Position numbers and translations under genes: made by a program | Notes under the pieces: model-generated | Databases searched by the model: none | What the model was told of the DNA's origin: nothing | What the model saw: the letters and a program-made list of their open reading frames with translations, nothing else | Shown: piece by piece, positions 50,375 to 59,238 of the stretch | How the letters are laid out: every line of letters begins with the position of its first letter | How positions within the stretch are numbered: position 1 is the first letter of the stretch | Assembly (NCBI RefSeq): GCF_003332305.1 | Contig: NZ_QOIO01000016.1 | Location: 1 to 64,000, forward strand | From: Microvirga aerophila | GTDB taxonomy: Bacteria > Pseudomonadota > Alphaproteobacteria > Rhizobiales > Beijerinckiaceae | Length of the DNA: 64,000 nucleotides | Direction: 5' to 3'

Positions 50375-50983
50375 ATGATTTCAGTCGAAGATCAGATGCG
50401 TCTGGAAAATGCCATCCGCGAGGTGGAGGACCTCACCTCGGGCGAGGTGGTGGTGGTGATCGCCCAGCAGGCCAGCGGCTACCGGTCGATCCCGGTTCTC
50501 TGGGCGCTCCTCGGCGCCCTGCTCGCGCCCTGGCCGCTGATCTGGATCACCACGCTTGGGGCCTCGCGCATCTTCATGCTGCAGCTCGTGGTCGCCCTCA
50601 TGTTGAGCGCCTTCCTGTCCTGGCCGAACCGGCGCTACGCCCTCGTGCCCCGCTTCATCAAGCATGCGCGGGCCCACGAGGCGGCCGCGCGGGAATTTTT
50701 GAGCCGCGGGCTGACCCGCACCCGGGAGAAGACCGGCGTGCTGATCTACCTCGCGCTCGCGGAGCACTATGCGGAGATCATCGCCGACAGCGGAATCGCC
50801 GACCGGGTGGACCCGGCCGTGTGGCAGGACATCATCGCCAAGCTGACGGGCGCCATCCGGGATGGGCGAATCGGCGACGGGCTGGAGGAGGCCGTCCGGC
50901 GGGCGGGCGCCATCCTGGCCGAGCATGCGCCGCCCCGGTTCGACGACATGGACGAACTGCCGAACAAGGTTTTTCTGATCTGA
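50375..50983 (+). CDS. TPM domain protein with central membrane helices
   Basis: 202 residues, start ATG 50375, five bases after the first TPM stop. The N-terminal TPM stretch (ENAIREVEDLTSGEVVVVIAQQASGYRS) is split by two hydrophobic helices (about 45-90) and then resumes as VLIYLALAEHYAEIIADSGIADRVDPAVWQDIIAKL. This insertion is typical of the second TPM protein in LemA operons. Function unknown. Confidence 0.9.
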   Translation: MISVEDQMRLENAIREVEDLTSGEVVVVIAQQASGYRSIPVLWALLGALLAPWPLIWITTLGASRIFMLQLVVALMLSAFLSWPNRRYALVPRFIKHARAHEAAAREFLSRGLTRTREKTGVLIYLALAEHYAEIIADSGIADRVDPAVWQDIIAKLTGAIRDGRIGDGLEEAVRRAGAILAEHAPPRFDDMDELPNKVFLI

Positions 50984-51008
50984 CGATGCGCCGCCAGAAA
51001 GGCCCCGC

Positions 51009-51746
51009 TCAGAGGCCTTCGCTCTTGGCCGCTCCCAGGATCGCGCCAGGCTTGGTATGGTCGAGCGCCTGCAGCAGCACCACGTAGCCGTCCGCTCCGC
51101 CGCGGGCCTCATCGGACGGGACCTCGAACCGCGCGGTCCCGCCGCGCCACTCGCCCACCCGCTTCATGCCGCGCACAACGTTGGCGTAAGTGACGGTCCG
51201 GCCCCGGTTCTCGCCGCGTCCGATCGGCACCGCATGCTCCTTCAGGACGGGCAGCACCCACACTTCGGCGACGCGATCCGTCGTCTGGGCCGTTTCGTCG
51301 ACCGAGATGGTGACGGTCCCACGGCTTTCCGAAAGGCCCACGTTCACCGGCAGCAGGCCTCCGGTCCCAGTCGTCTCCTGGATCGACTTCTCGATCTGCG
51401 CCCGGTCGGATCCGATGCACGGTTTCCGGCCGTTCACGATCATCTGTGGGGTGTAGACCTGTCGGTCCTGGCGGGCCTTGGCGTAGGCTTTCTGCCGGTC
51501 CGTGAAGGCCGCATGGGCCAGCGTGTCCTTCCAGCCGAGATAATCCCAGTAATTCACCGGAAGCGACAGGGCCACAATGTCGGGCCGGCGCGCGAGGTCG
51601 GCCAGAACGGCATCCGCCGGAGGGCAGGAGGAGCACCCCTGACTGGTGAACAGCTCGACCACCGCGCGGGGCGGGTCCGCAAGGGCCGGCTGCAGGAGGG
51701 CCGCGAGGGCAAGCGCCGCGAAGGAGAGTGTCAGGCGTGAAACCAT
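51009..51746 (-). CDS. DUF1223 thioredoxin-like exported protein
   Basis: 245 residues from ATG 51746 (AAGGG upstream). A signal peptide (1-23, ending ALA) leads to a thioredoxin-like domain with VVELFTSQGCSSCPPAD, the CxxC being Cys38-Cys41. Family DUF1223 is periplasmic or secreted, with unknown function; a redox role is suggested by the motif. Immediately followed on the same strand by the lpxXL gene's tail region but with only 27 bases between it and the lipid A genes, so it may be read from that operon. Confidence 0.9.
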   Translation of the reverse strand: MVSRLTLSFAALALAALLQPALADPPRAVVELFTSQGCSSCPPADAVLADLARRPDIVALSLPVNYWDYLGWKDTLAHAAFTDRQKAYAKARQDRQVYTPQMIVNGRKPCIGSDRAQIEKSIQETTGTGGLLPVNVGLSESRGTVTISVDETAQTTDRVAEVWVLPVLKEHAVPIGRGENRGRTVTYANVVRGMKRVGEWRGGTARFEVPSDEARGGADGYVVLLQALDHTKPGAILGAAKSEGL

Positions 51747-51773
51747 GGTGCCCTTATGGAACATGAATCCTTC

Positions 51774-52724
51774 TCAAGAGGAACTCACTTTACCTTGAAC
51801 GGTTGCAGGCGTTCGCCAACGGCGATGCATCCAGAGCCATTGCTCCGGATATTCCCGCACCCAGCCCTCCACCACCGAGGTCATGGCCTGCATGGCGCCC
51901 TGCACGTCGATCTGCCCCTCAGCATCCCGCGGGAGATCGAGCGCGGGGGTGAGTTGGAGCCGGAAGCGGTAATTAGGGAGCCGGATCACCCGCACCCCAT
52001 GGACCGGGCAGTCAAACCGGCGCGCGAACTTGCCGAGGATTGGATTCACGAGGGCCGGACGGCCCATGAAATCCACCAGCACGCCCCGGGTGAAATGCTG
52101 GTCGATGAGCATGCCCAGATGCCCGCCCTTTTCCAGCGCGCCCTGCATGGCGAAGGCCGCCCCCTGTCGCGCCGCCTCCAGGGTCCCCATGGTCTCGCTG
52201 CGGATTTCGTGCAGCACGCGCGCCACCGCCGGGTCGTTGGGCGGGCGAAACACCGCTGTGGCGTCAAGGCCGAACCGGGCGGCGCAGATGGCGGGCAGCT
52301 CCCAATTGGCCAAGTGCGCCGAGAAAATGATCCCGGGCTTGCCGTCGTCCCTGAGGGAAAGGAAGTGCTCGATGCCGTCGACCTCGACCCGGCCCGGCTC
52401 GGTGCGGTCGGGATCGTAGTCGAACAGGGCGCCGAGATGGGGATACTCTCCGCCGGTGCGCCCGAGATTGTCCCACGCGGCCCGCGCCATCGCCCTGACG
52501 TCGGCTTCGGGCTTGCCCGGGTAGGCCGCCCGGATGTTGCGCAGGGCTGTCTTGTGGGCGGACAGAAGCGGACCGATCGTTCGCGCCAGGGCGGCCCCGA
52601 CCGCGCCCGAGCGCTCGGGGCCGAGCGCCCGCGACAGGGCGAAAACGCCCCGCACGACCCCGACCATGACCGTTTCGGCCACGCGTGAGAGAAAGCCGCG
52701 AGAGCGTTGGGAGGGGTGAGCCAC
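51774..52724 (-). CDS. lpxXL: very-long-chain acyltransferase LpxXL
   Basis: 316 residues from a GTG at 52724 with AGGA seven bases upstream. LpxL/HtrB-family inner-membrane acyltransferase with the catalytic HxxxxE motif in SAHLANWEL and a short N-terminal membrane segment. In rhizobia LpxXL transfers a C28 hydroxy fatty acid from AcpXL to lipid A. Its place at the end of the acpXL-fabZ-fabF2-fabF1-fabG-adh run identifies it as LpxXL and not the housekeeping LpxL. Confidence 0.93.
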   Translation of the reverse strand: MAHPSQRSRGFLSRVAETVMVGVVRGVFALSRALGPERSGAVGAALARTIGPLLSAHKTALRNIRAAYPGKPEADVRAMARAAWDNLGRTGGEYPHLGALFDYDPDRTEPGRVEVDGIEHFLSLRDDGKPGIIFSAHLANWELPAICAARFGLDATAVFRPPNDPAVARVLHEIRSETMGTLEAARQGAAFAMQGALEKGGHLGMLIDQHFTRGVLVDFMGRPALVNPILGKFARRFDCPVHGVRVIRLPNYRFRLQLTPALDLPRDAEGQIDVQGAMQAMTSVVEGWVREYPEQWLWMHRRWRTPATVQGKVSSS

Positions 52725-52827
52725 GAATGCGTCCTGGTTCGAGGAATGGAGCTTGAGCGGGACCGCGTCTTTCCTGGTCAGGCCCGGTTCGTCAAGGTGG
52801 GACGTACGCGGCAGCTTGTCGTGGTGA

Positions 52828-53850
52828 TCAGAACGTGATCACCACCTTGCCGAAGACCTTGCGGCCCTCGAGACGCTCCAGGCCGTTCTGGAAATCGTCG
52901 AGCGGGAAGACCGAGTCGATCACGGGCGTCATGCCGGCCGCCATCTTGTCGAGAGACTGGCCGATATTCTCGATCCGGCAGCCGAAGGAGCCGAAGATTC
53001 GGTATTGCTGCTGGAAGAGCTGCATCAGGTTCATGGTGGTGGACACGCCCGACGTGGAGCCGCAGGTGACAAGGCGGCCGCCGCGCTTGAGGCAGAGCAG
53101 CGAGCCGTTCCAGGTATCCGCGCCCACATGCTCGAACACCACATCGACGCCTTTACGTTTGGTCAGGCGGCGCACCTCACCCTCGAACCGCTCGGTGCGG
53201 TAGTTGACGACATAGTCCGCGCCCAAGGCCTTCGCCTTCTCGCCCTTCTCGTCGTCGCCCACGGTCGTATAGACCGTGCAGCCGATGGCCTTCGCCATCT
53301 TGATCGCCGCCGTGCCGATGCCGGATCCGCCCGCGTGGACCAGGATCGACTCGCCCGGCTCCAGCTTCGCGTTGTCGAACAGCATGTGCTGCACGGTGCC
53401 GAAGCCGATGGGCGCGCAGGCCGCCTGCTCGAACGACACGCCCTGCGGCACCGGGATGACCAGCCGCTCGGGGCGGTTGATCAGCTCACGGGCGAAGCCG
53501 TCGATGTGAAAGCCCATGATGCCTGCGACGTTCTCGCAGAGATTGTCGCGGCCCTCTCGACAGGCCTTGCAGTGCCCGCAGGTCTCGGCCCCGTACATGG
53601 TCACCGGATCCCCTGCCTTGAAGCGGGTCACCCCTTCGCCCACCGCCACGATCTCGCCCGAGGCTTCCACGCCCACCGCCTGAGGCATCTTGCGCTTGGC
53701 GAACGCCATGCCGCGAAAGCCCCATACGTCGAGGTAATTCAGCGCCAGCGCCCGCACCCGGATCTGCACCTCGCCCGCCGGCGGCGGCGGCGGGGCCTCC
53801 ATGTCGGTGATGCGAAGGTCACGGTCGCCGAAGAGCTGAAGGGCACGCAT
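52828..53850 (-). CDS. adh2XL: zinc-binding/quinone oxidoreductase-type dehydrogenase, VLCFA cluster
   Basis: 340 residues from ATG 53850 (AGGA upstream; an ATG seven codons earlier lacks a site). MDR superfamily: zinc-type cysteines in ETCGHCKACREGRDNLCEN, and NAD(P)-binding VHAGGSGIGTAAIKMA. In this cluster it is the likely enoyl-ACP reductase step of very-long-chain acyl elongation. It lies 103 bases before lpxXL; a 316-base repeat-containing gap precedes it. Confidence 0.9.
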   Translation of the reverse strand: MRALQLFGDRDLRITDMEAPPPPPAGEVQIRVRALALNYLDVWGFRGMAFAKRKMPQAVGVEASGEIVAVGEGVTRFKAGDPVTMYGAETCGHCKACREGRDNLCENVAGIMGFHIDGFARELINRPERLVIPVPQGVSFEQAACAPIGFGTVQHMLFDNAKLEPGESILVHAGGSGIGTAAIKMAKAIGCTVYTTVGDDEKGEKAKALGADYVVNYRTERFEGEVRRLTKRKGVDVVFEHVGADTWNGSLLCLKRGGRLVTCGSTSGVSTTMNLMQLFQQQYRIFGSFGCRIENIGQSLDKMAAGMTPVIDSVFPLDDFQNGLERLEGRKVFGKVVITF

Positions 53851-54166
53851 GAGGGAAATCCTGGTCGGCATCTTGGGTCGGGCAGACGCAAGACGAGGAT
53901 GGCCGGGGTAGCCCGGGCCATAGGGATGGGAAACTGTTAGCGGCGGCTTAAAGCGGGGTTCGCCGGATGGCAAGTTCCAGCCTTGCTGTCGAAGCGTCAT
54001 CCCGGACGGCAAGCCGATCCGGAATCGTCTGACGGAATGACGCCTGATCCTCAGCCGTCATTCCCTCGCAGGCGGGAACCCATAACCACCGGCGCCAATC
54101 CTGGAATTCGATGTGGTTATGGATCCCGGGCTCCGCTGAAGCGGCCCCAGATGACAGAGCTATGTC
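53851..54166. repeat. repeat-containing gap inside the lipid A gene run
   Basis: A 316-base stretch with no gene between the fabG-like gene and adh. It contains exact dyads GGAATGACG/CGTCATTCC (54034-54064) and CCATAACCAC/GTGGTTATGG (54080-54122), bounded roughly by GTCATCCCGG near 53995 and CAGATGAC near 54157. Similar GTCATTCC-type elements are short mobile-looking repeats in this order. It may have been inserted into the operon. Confidence 0.6.
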
Positions 54167-54909
54167 CTACCGATGCACGCCCAGCATCGAGGTCAGTCCG
54201 CCGTCGATGGGCAGAACCGCTCCGGTGATGTAGGCGGCGGGCTCGGACATGAGGAAGGCAGCCAAGCCCGCGATCTCCTCGGGTCTGGCGAAGCGGCCGG
54301 CCGGGATCTGCTTTTCCATGTTTTCGCGGTAGGCTGCGTAGGGCGTCATCATGTCCGTGTCGATGAAGCCGGGTGCGATCACGTTGACGGTGACGCCGCG
54401 CTTGGCCGTCTCGACGGAGAGCGTGCGGCAATAGGAGATCAGCGCGCCCTTGGAGGCCGCATAGGCGGCGTTGCCGGGATTGCCCTGGAGCGCCGCCACC
54501 GACCCGATGGCCACGATGCGCCCGGCCTTGCTGCGGATCATGCCCCGCATGAGCGCTTTGGCGATGCGGGTCATGGACCAGAAGTTCACCTGCATGGCAG
54601 CTTCGGCCTTGTCCTGCTGCATCATGGCGGCCAGCGCGTCATAGGGCTGGCCCGCATTGTGCACGAAGCCGAAGAAGCTCTCGCCTTCCAGCATCTCGCA
54701 GAACGCCTCAAGGGCCGTCTTGTCGGCGAGATCGACTGCATGCGCCTTGATGGTGCTGCCGGGGCTTGCCTGCATCAGGTCGTCGGCGAGTGCGACGGCG
54801 GCATCGCCCGAGGACCGATAGGTGAAATCCACGTCATGGCCTGCCGCCACAAGCGCCCGCACGATAGCCGCACCGACTCCCTTGGCTCCGCCGGTGACGA
54901 GGATGCGGG

Positions 54910-54913
<4 letters not shown>
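54167..54913 (-). CDS. 3-oxoacyl-ACP reductase (FabG-like SDR), VLCFA cluster
   Basis: 248 residues from GTG 54913, overlapping the fabF1 stop (GTGA), so translationally coupled. SDR marks: VTGGAKGVGAAIV, HNAGQPYD in place of NNAG, the catalytic Ser in GSVAALQG, YAASKGALISYCRTL, and PGFIDTDMM. It reduces the 3-oxoacyl intermediate formed by the cluster's ketosynthase pair. The AcpXL gene run of R. leguminosarum is usually quoted without this gene, so its presence here adds a full reduction step. Confidence 0.9.
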
Positions 54914-56184
<1,271 letters not shown>

Positions 56185-56195
56185 GCTGTCCCTCC

Positions 56196-57320
56196 TCAAG
56201 CCTTGGTGAGCCGCACGGCCCCTTCGCCACGCCAATGTCCGACCGAGGTGACCAGCGCCTCGCCGGCCCGCCCTTCGGCGATCAGGGCCGCCGCCAGGCC
56301 AACGCCGATGGGGGCCTGCGCCTCCATGGTGTGACCCACCACATCGCCCGTCGCGTGAATGGCGGCCGTGGGAGCAAGTTCCGTCAAGGCCACCTGCTCG
56401 TCTTCGGTGGTGCCCTTTACGCCGGTCGCACCGGAAATCACCACATCGGGCTTCGCGCCCAGCTTCTCGGCCTGCGCCCGAAGGGCTTTGGCGATGCTGC
56501 CGGGCTCGCGGCGGCTGCGGTCGGACGCAACCCCCGCGATGGTGGCGAGGGACTTCGCGCCGCGCGCGGCCGCATGCTCGCGGGATTCCAGAACCAGGAA
56601 GCACGCGCCGCTGCCGAGGATCATGCCGCCGCCCTCCGGAATCCGTTCGCGCACGGGCCGGTAGGGCTTCTTCCAGAGGAAGCCGCCCATCTCATAGATG
56701 AGCAGCACGTCCGGGCGCTCGGCGTTGTAGGCGCCGCCCACCAGGAAGATGTCGTTCTGGCCCGAGGCGATGCGGCTCTGGGCCACGCGGAGCGCGTCGA
56801 CACCGCTCGATTCCTCACCCATGAAGGTGCGGGATGCGCCGGTGACCCCGTGCACGATGGAGATGTTGCCCGCGAGCAGGTTGGAGAGCTGGGCAAGAAA
56901 GAGCGTCGGGCGGAGGTCGCCCATGAGGCGCTCATTGAGGAAGACGCCCGGGTTCTCGGCTTGGCGCAGGCCGGTGAGGATCTGCCCGTCGACCGCGTAG
57001 TCCCGCTCGCCGCCGCCGGCCGCGACGATGAGGTGCATCTGGCCTTTCAGGGCCGCATCATCCTTGACGCCGGCCGCCTCCAGGGCGAGGCCGGCCGCAT
57101 AGACGCCGAGCTTCTGCCAGGCTTCCATCTGACGCTGGTCGGACTTCTTGGCGATCTGCTTGTCCCAGTCAAGCGCCACCGCCGGATGCACCGGATAGGG
57201 CGCGAAGGTCTCGCCATCGGTCTTCGGCGCAGCGCTACCCGATAGGGCCGCCAGATGGGCCTCGACACCCTCGCCCGCGCTCGACACGAGGCCGATGCCG
57301 GTAATCACCACGTCACGCAT
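56196..57320 (-). CDS. fabF2XL: ketosynthase-like protein without catalytic Cys (FabF2, chain-length-factor-like)
   Basis: 374 residues, thiolase fold of the FabF family. The position of the catalytic cysteine is occupied by Glu170 (FMGEESSG instead of TACSSG), and the first histidine motif NAHGTST is absent (SGATGVKGT); only His330 in VVGHTM remains. A protein like this cannot condense acyl chains alone. It is coupled to fabZ (TGATG) and lies 11 bases before the active fabF1. By analogy with KS-beta/CLF of type II polyketide systems it may dimerise with FabF1 and set chain length. Confidence 0.9.
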   Translation of the reverse strand: MRDVVITGIGLVSSAGEGVEAHLAALSGSAAPKTDGETFAPYPVHPAVALDWDKQIAKKSDQRQMEAWQKLGVYAAGLALEAAGVKDDAALKGQMHLIVAAGGGERDYAVDGQILTGLRQAENPGVFLNERLMGDLRPTLFLAQLSNLLAGNISIVHGVTGASRTFMGEESSGVDALRVAQSRIASGQNDIFLVGGAYNAERPDVLLIYEMGGFLWKKPYRPVRERIPEGGGMILGSGACFLVLESREHAAARGAKSLATIAGVASDRSRREPGSIAKALRAQAEKLGAKPDVVISGATGVKGTTEDEQVALTELAPTAAIHATGDVVGHTMEAQAPIGVGLAAALIAEGRAGEALVTSVGHWRGEGAVRLTKA

Positions 57321-57781
57321 CAGGCCGTCTCCACCAGGAGGCCGATGCGGCGCGCCTGCGCCCGCATCTGGGCATCCATGCCTTCAGGAAACGGCATGAT
57401 CCTGAACCGCAGTTCCGCATCGCAAATGGCCTTGCCGTCGACGGCGATCCTGGCCTTTGTGACCGCATAGCCCGAGCCCTCGTGCTCCAGCTGCGCCGAG
57501 ACAGCGAGCACTGTGCCGGGGCCCACGAAGGTGCGAAAGCGCGCCTTGTCGACCGCCATCAGGAACGGCATGTGGGTGAAGTCCATGAGACCCAGCACCA
57601 GATAGCCGGAGGCCTGGGCCATGGTCTCGGTCAGCAGAACGCCGGGCACCAGGGGATGGCCTGGGAAGTGACCCTCGAAGACCGGGCTTTCCATGGGCAC
57701 GGTGGACCGGACCTCGATCCGCTTTGCATCGCGGTCGAGGTGCGTCACCTCGTCGATCATTTCAAAGTATTCGAGGCGCAT
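57320..57781 (-). CDS. fabZXL: 3-hydroxyacyl-ACP dehydratase FabZ-like (AcpXL cluster)
   Basis: 153 residues from ATG 57781. The hot-dog motif HFPGHPLVPGVLLTETMAQASGYL carries the catalytic His and Glu of FabZ; length is normal. It dehydrates 3-hydroxyacyl-AcpXL during elongation. Its stop overlaps the fabF2 start (TGATG). A 134-base gap separates it from acpXL upstream, wide enough for a separate promoter, though the same transcript is more likely. Confidence 0.93.
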   Translation of the reverse strand: MRLEYFEMIDEVTHLDRDAKRIEVRSTVPMESPVFEGHFPGHPLVPGVLLTETMAQASGYLVLGLMDFTHMPFLMAVDKARFRTFVGPGTVLAVSAQLEHEGSGYAVTKARIAVDGKAICDAELRFRIMPFPEGMDAQMRAQARRIGLLVETA

Positions 57782-57915
57782 CCGGGGTTCCGAACCATTC
57801 CGACATTCGTCCGGCCGGGCAGAGGGAGGGAGGAAATCCGTCGAGGGCCAGGCTCTTGGCGGATCGCCTCTCCGAACCGGCCCGAAAAGGCCAGCCCGCC
57901 GGGAAGCTTTGAGTT

Positions 57916-58197
57916 TTAGGCGTTCTTTGCAGCCACTAGGCCGTCGATGCGGGCTACCAGGTTCTTGAGCACGAAGTATTCCTCGGCCGGAGCCTTGCCC
58001 TCGTTCACTTCCTGGGTCCACTGCTCGAGCGGCAGCTTGATGCCGAAGGCCTTGTCGATCGCGAACGCGATATCCAGGAAGGCGAGCGAGTCGATGCCCA
58101 GATCCTCGATGGCGTGGCTTTCCGGCGTGATCTGGTCGCGCGGGATGTCGGCGGTTTCGGAAATGATGCCCGCGACGGTCTCGTAGGTGGACGACAT
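57916..58197 (-). CDS. acpXL: acyl carrier protein AcpXL
   Basis: 93 residues from ATG 58197, with GGAGAG six bases upstream. The phosphopantetheine site is Ser37 in [12 protein letters not shown]. The length, the [12 protein letters not shown] helix and the first position in a fabZ-fabF2-fabF1-lpxXL run identify AcpXL, the dedicated carrier for C28-type acyl chains of lipid A. Divergent from the CX5R phosphatase gene across 318 bases. Confidence 0.95.
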   Translation of the reverse strand: MSSTYETVAGIISETADIPRDQITPESHAIEDLGIDSLAFLDIAFAIDKAFGIKLPLEQWTQEVNEGKAPAEEYFVLKNLVARIDGLVAAKNA

Positions 58198-58515
58198 GCG
58201 CCGCTCTCCTGAAGTGCTTGGTCCCAACGATGTGGCGCCGCCGGGCCCCTGGCCCGATCCTCAGCCGCTGTTGTCGTCAAGGAGGTTGTATCGAAACGCA
58301 CCCCTTACACGACCGGCAGCGGGGCGGCAACCGATAGGATTCTTCTGGTTGCGTCTTCCTTAACGTTAGGCTTCCTCGAGGGCGCCTCCTGCCTTGCGGC
58401 GGCCGGGCTGCGTCAGCGCGTGCCCCCCGGGAATGTTGATTCTTCGGCCCCGTTCAACCATAAGGGCGGACCGGAAGCCCGCTTTTCCTCCCCATGACCC
58501 TATAACTGGACCGAC
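58198..58515. other. divergent intergenic region, acpXL / phosphatase
   Basis: 318 bases without a gene. It must hold the promoters of the AcpXL run (leftward) and the phosphatase (rightward). A GGAGG and TTGATTC-like sequence is visible but no convincing promoter pair was found. A TTAACGTTA palindrome lies near 58358. Confidence 0.35.
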
Positions 58516-59238
58516 GTGATCAACAGGTTCCTCAAGCCTGAAGTCCGCTATGCGCGGCGCATGGCCCGCATCGCCCGCTGGGACAGGCCCGTCGAGAACG
58601 GGGTCGGCCGCCTGCGCGCCTGGGCGCACATGCTCCTGGCCGATCACGGGGTTTTCCGTCTCGTCTATCTCAACAAGCATCGGGTGTCGGAGCGGCTCTG
58701 GCGCTCGGCGCAGCCGGCCCCGCACCAGATCGCCCGCCTGAGGGCCGAGGGCGTGCGCACCATCATCAACCTGCGCGGCGGCCGGGAGCACGGCTCCTGG
58801 CAGCTCCAGAAGGAGACCTGCGAGCGGCTCGGCATCCATCTGACCGAGTTCATCGTGCGCTCACGAGGCGCGCCCGATCGCGAGACCCTGCTCAACGCCA
58901 AGGCGTTCTTCGATCAGGTTGAATTTCCGGCCGTCATGCACTGCAAGTCCGGGGCCGACCGGGCCGGGTTCGTAGCGGCCCTGTACCTCATCGTCCACGA
59001 GGGCAAGACCGTGGACGAGGCCCTGCGGCAGCTCTCGGTGCGCTTCGGACACTTCCGCTTCTCAAAGACGGGCATTTTGGACGCGTTCTTCGACCTCTAC
59101 CGCCGCGAGGGCGAGGCCAAGGGCATCCCGTTCCTCGACTGGGTCGAGCACCACTACGATGCGGAGGCCCTGGAGCGGGACTTCAAGCCGGGCTTCTGGT
59201 CCAACATCCTGGTCGACCGGATCATGCGGCGGGAGTAG
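58516..59238 (+). CDS. dual-specificity / tyrosine-phosphatase-like protein (CX5R)
   Basis: 240 residues from GTG 58516. The phosphatase loop is HCKSGADRAG with Cys143 and Arg149, the RSAQP motif at about 63 and VRTIINLRGGRE precede it, as in bacterial DSP-like enzymes. No signal peptide or membrane helix is seen. Its substrate is unknown; the divergent AcpXL run and the adjacent exporter make a lipid A or lipid substrate attractive but unproven. It overlaps the convergent ABC gene by 17 bases. Confidence 0.85.
   Translation: MINRFLKPEVRYARRMARIARWDRPVENGVGRLRAWAHMLLADHGVFRLVYLNKHRVSERLWRSAQPAPHQIARLRAEGVRTIINLRGGREHGSWQLQKETCERLGIHLTEFIVRSRGAPDRETLLNAKAFFDQVEFPAVMHCKSGADRAGFVAALYLIVHEGKTVDEALRQLSVRFGHFRFSKTGILDAFFDLYRREGEAKGIPFLDWVEHHYDAEALERDFKPGFWSNILVDRIMRRE

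Noticed and set aside
56185..56604. Extended N-terminus of the fabF1 frame
   Set aside because: The additional ~140 residues are Arg/Gly-rich, antisense-like to fabF2, and the internal ATG at 56184 has an excellent ribosome-binding site.
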